From positions 34,580 to 98,579 of the forward strand of contig JBKBMT010000003.1 of assembly GCA_046295655.1 (NCBI GenBank): a stretch of DNA of 64,000 nucleotides. Reading direction: 5' to 3'. The position numbers were made by a program, and so were the translations under genes. The notes beneath the pieces were generated by a model. The model was given only the letters and a program-made list of their open reading frames with translations, made no database searches and was not told the origin of the DNA. The DNA comes from JBKBMT01 sp046295655. GTDB taxonomy: Bacteria; Pseudomonadota; Alphaproteobacteria; Rhodobacterales; Rhodobacteraceae. Shown piece by piece: positions 61,750 to 64,000 of this stretch (position 1 is its first letter; every line of letters begins with the position of its first letter).

Positions 61750-62488
61750 GTCGGATATCGCCGACCGCGTGGCGGCGCTGAATTCCCGCTACCGCCATCA
61801 CGGAGCCGTGGCGGTGCTCGAACATGCGCTGTGCGACGCCGATCTGGGGCAGGTGGCGCTGGTGTCGTCGTTCGGGGCGGAATCGGTGGTGCTGCTGCAT
61901 CTCGTCTCGGTGACCGCGCCGCAGACGCCGGTGCTGTTCATCGACACGAGGATGCTGTTTCCCGAAACGCTCGCGTATCAGCGCGAAGTCGCCGAACGGC
62001 TGGACCTGCGCGACGTGAGGGTGATCCGCGCCGGACTGCCCGACCTTGCGCTGCACGACCCTTCGGGCGATCTGAACGTGCGCGACCCCGACGCCTGCTG
62101 CGCCCTGCGAAAGACCGAGCCGCTGGAACGGGCGCTGGCCCCGTTCGACGGCTGGATCACGGGGCGCAAGCGCTATCAGGGCGCGACACGCGCGGCGCTC
62201 GACGTCTTCGAGGTCGAGACGGGCACGGGCCGGATCAAGGTCAACCCCTTGGCGCGCTGGGACCGGCAGGACGTTGCCGACTACATGCTGAACAACCGCC
62301 TGCCGCGGCATCCGCTGGTTGCCCGCGGCTATCCCTCGATCGGCTGCGCGCCCTGCACCTCGCCGGTGGCGGAGGGAGAGGACGAACGCGCCGGCCGCTG
62401 GCGGGGATCGGACAAGATCGAATGCGGGATCCACTTCATCGACGGCCGCATCGTCCGCGGCCCGCTGCCAAAGGAAAACGCGGCATGA
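61739..62488 (+). CDS. cysH: Adenylyl-sulfate (APS) reductase, assimilatory
   Basis: 249 residues. SSFGAESVVLLHL is the PP-loop nucleotide site, DTRMLFPET follows, and ECGIH near the C-terminus carries the catalytic Cys. DACCALRK and GCAPCTSP provide the CC...CxxC set that binds a 4Fe-4S cluster, so the enzyme should reduce APS rather than PAPS. The start ATG overlaps the end of cysI by 11 bases. Confidence 0.95.
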   Translation: MRPESDIADRVAALNSRYRHHGAVAVLEHALCDADLGQVALVSSFGAESVVLLHLVSVTAPQTPVLFIDTRMLFPETLAYQREVAERLDLRDVRVIRAGLPDLALHDPSGDLNVRDPDACCALRKTEPLERALAPFDGWITGRKRYQGATRAALDVFEVETGTGRIKVNPLARWDRQDVADYMLNNRLPRHPLVARGYPSIGCAPCTSPVAEGEDERAGRWRGSDKIECGIHFIDGRIVRGPLPKENAA

Positions 62489-62892
62489 ACGTCATCGTTA
62501 CCGACAGCGGCTTTTCCCGCGACGACTTTCCCGGCCCGTGGACGCTGCTTCACGACCTTGCACCGGGGACCGAGGCGCTGGACCTGCCGAACCATGCCGA
62601 CCCGGCGGCGCTTGCCGGGCGGCTGGCCGGCGTCGGTCTGGTACGGATCGGCTTTCCAGCCTTCAGCGACGGACGCGGCTTCACGCTCGCTCGGCGGCTG
62701 AGGTTGCAGGGCTATCGCGGGCGGCTGCGGGCGGCGGGGCCGCTGATCGCCGACCAGTATGCGATGCTGCGTCGCGCCGGTTTCGACGAGGTCGAGATCC
62801 CCGACGAGATCGCGGCTCGCCAGCCCGAAGCGCAGTGGCTGTTCCGGGCCGACTGGCAGCACCTGGACCATCGGTCGCGGATCGTCGCGTGA
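62485..62892 (+). CDS. DUF934 domain-containing protein
   Basis: 135 residues, ATGA overlap with cysH. FPAFSDGRGFTLARRLRLQGYRG is the DUF934 core, and DQYAMLRRAGFDEVEI follows. The family lies in cys operons across proteobacteria and is sometimes called an oxidoreductase accessory protein; no enzymatic activity is known. Confidence 0.93.
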   Translation: MNVIVTDSGFSRDDFPGPWTLLHDLAPGTEALDLPNHADPAALAGRLAGVGLVRIGFPAFSDGRGFTLARRLRLQGYRGRLRAAGPLIADQYAMLRRAGFDEVEIPDEIAARQPEAQWLFRADWQHLDHRSRIVA

Positions 62893-62939
62893 CTTTGCGG
62901 TTTCCCGAAAGGCCCGCAGCGGCTACAAGCGCCGTGCAG

Positions 62940-63779
62940 ATGAACCAGCCGGACAGCCCCGTGTCAGATGCAAGCCCCGCCCCCGTCGCCCGCGCCCCCG
63001 CCCTGCCCGACGCCCAGACCGTCACGTTCGTGCGGCACTGGACCGACCGGCTGTTCTCGTTCCGGGTGACCCGGCCGCGGTCGCTGCGCTTCCGGTCGGG
63101 CGAGTTCGTGATGATCGGGCTCCTCGACGACCGCGGCAAGCCGCTGCTGCGGGCCTATTCCATCGCCTCGCCGTCCTGGGACGAAGAGCTGGAGTTCTAT
63201 TCGATCAAGGTGCCCGACGGGCCGCTGACCAGCCGGCTTCAGCATATCCGCGAGGGCGAACAGATCATCCTGCGCCCGAAACCCGTCGGCACGCTGGTGC
63301 TCGATGCACTGCTGCCGGGCAAGCGGTTGTGGTTCCTGTCCACCGGCACCGGCATCGCGCCCTTCGCAAGCCTGGTCCGCGACCCCGACACCTACGAGCG
63401 TTACGAGCAGGTCATCCTGATGCATACCTGCCGCGAGACGGCCGAACTGGAATACGGCCGCCAGCTGGTCGAAAGCCTGCGCGAGGATCCGCTGATCGGC
63501 GAGTATGCCGACCGTCTGCTCTACTACCCCACCACCACGCGCGAGGACTCGCCCCGCATGGGCCGCGTCACCGACAATCTCGCCTCGGGCAAGGTATTTG
63601 CCGACCTCGGCCTTTCCTTCCCGATGGACCCCGCAACCGACCGCGCGATGGTCTGCGGCAGTCTGGCCTTCAACATCGACGTGAAGGCAATTCTCGAAGG
63701 CTGGGGCCTGCGCGAGGGCGCGAATTCGGAGCCCGCCGAATACGTGGTCGAAAAGGCCTTCGTCGGCGAGGGCATCTGA
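62940..63779 (+). CDS. fpr: Ferredoxin-NADP+ reductase
   Basis: 279-residue FAD protein. The N-terminus has a 20-residue polar extension. RAYSIASPSWDEELEFYSIKV is the FAD-binding motif, STGTGIAPFASLVRDP the NADP-binding motif, and VCGSLAFNIDVK closes the domain, with the C-terminal VEKAFVGEG characteristic of the bacterial subclass. It may reduce ferredoxin for the sulfite reductase encoded upstream, or the P450. The gap to the DUF934 gene is 47 bp. Confidence 0.95.
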   Translation: MNQPDSPVSDASPAPVARAPALPDAQTVTFVRHWTDRLFSFRVTRPRSLRFRSGEFVMIGLLDDRGKPLLRAYSIASPSWDEELEFYSIKVPDGPLTSRLQHIREGEQIILRPKPVGTLVLDALLPGKRLWFLSTGTGIAPFASLVRDPDTYERYEQVILMHTCRETAELEYGRQLVESLREDPLIGEYADRLLYYPTTTREDSPRMGRVTDNLASGKVFADLGLSFPMDPATDRAMVCGSLAFNIDVKAILEGWGLREGANSEPAEYVVEKAFVGEGI

Positions 63780-63808
63780 CGGCAGCGCCGGGGCGCCGGG
63801 GCAGGCGC

Positions 63809-64000
63809 CTACAGCCCCAGCGCCTCGCGCAGCTGCGCCAGCGCGGATTCCAGCAGCGCCGGATTGTCCGCGGCCCCCTCGACCAGGGTCCGAAGCGTCG
63901 TCTTGCGCACCGGATCGAGCGTCGACTCCTCGATCATCTCCAGGACGCGGGGCAGATCGAAGCCCTCGGGGCTCAGGAGACGGCGCATCGCCTCGCCACC
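63809..64000 (-). CDS. Hypothetical protein, C-terminal fragment (window edge)
   Basis: 63 residues of an open frame that continues past the right edge. It ends with an alpha-helical stretch (RVLEMIEESTLDPVRKTTL, LLESALAQLREALGL). No recognisable domain in the visible part. It converges on fpr with 29 bp between stops. Confidence 0.6.
   Translation of the reverse strand, partial: GGEAMRRLLSPEGFDLPRVLEMIEESTLDPVRKTTLRTLVEGAADNPALLESALAQLREALGL

Overview
The window is high-GC, densely packed bacterial chromosome. Gene content points to the Rhodobacterales (Rhodobacteraceae/Paracoccaceae-type Alphaproteobacteria): ctaD beside a cytochrome c2 gene, a siroheme/sulfite-reductase operon of the order cobA-DUF2849-cysI-cysH-DUF934-fpr, an nrdR-ribD pair, a ccmI-ruvX-DUF1289 string, and small order-typical proteins (DUF2244, DUF3775, DUF2927). 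Genus cannot be set from the sequence alone.

Layout. 1-9.5 kb: housekeeping and envelope genes (SDR, Ca/Na antiporter, S49 peptidase, UbiH-type monooxygenase, HAD nucleotidase, GntR regulator, a BcsA-like glycosyltransferase, carA, a YqeY protein). 9.5-15.7 kb: DUF2244 protein, cytochrome oxidase subunit I, cytochrome c2, a LuxR-type regulator facing a DUF4188 gene and a ruined reductase gene, then lipB. 15.8-26.9 kb: peptidoglycan-binding protein, tRNA-Leu(GAG), a Kef-type antiporter, an Lrp regulator divergent from 4-hydroxyphenylpyruvate dioxygenase, a 1219-residue low-complexity membrane protein, a SIMPL protein and metY. 27.2-31.6 kb: two tandem RTX (type I secretion) proteins with nearly identical C-termini. 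31.6-38.5 kb: tadA and rluB, then a tight membrane-stress-like operon of a 27-residue peptide, XpaC, TelA, a DUF2927 lipoprotein, an SPFH-GYF protein and a zinc-ribbon membrane protein.

38.8-45.1 kb is a genomic island of about 6.2 kb inserted into the 5' end of dusA. The original dusA start is stranded on the left, a perfect 26-bp repeat marks both junctions, and dusA now uses an island-supplied start. The island carries a monooxygenase-like gene, a methyltransferase remnant, a LysR regulator, an NAD(P)H-FMN reductase, an arylamine N-acetyltransferase and a DUF2269 membrane protein. Its tyrosine integrase has at least three frameshifts and has lost the catalytic tyrosine, so the island looks immobile.

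45-64 kb returns to core genes: DUF3775, a TauE-like exporter, DUF1289, ruvX, ccmI, purB, two small secreted proteins ahead of an isolated and divergent fliG, ribD-nrdR, a phosphomannomutase-P450 pair, and an Lrp regulator divergent from the assimilatory sulfate-reduction operon. The last gene is cut by the window edge.

Most starts were moved inward from the longest frame on the basis of Shine-Dalgarno spacing, family length or signal peptide position. The most notable observations are the dusA island, the xpaC-telA-SPFH-zinc-ribbon operon, the tandem RTX pair, and the orphan FliG.
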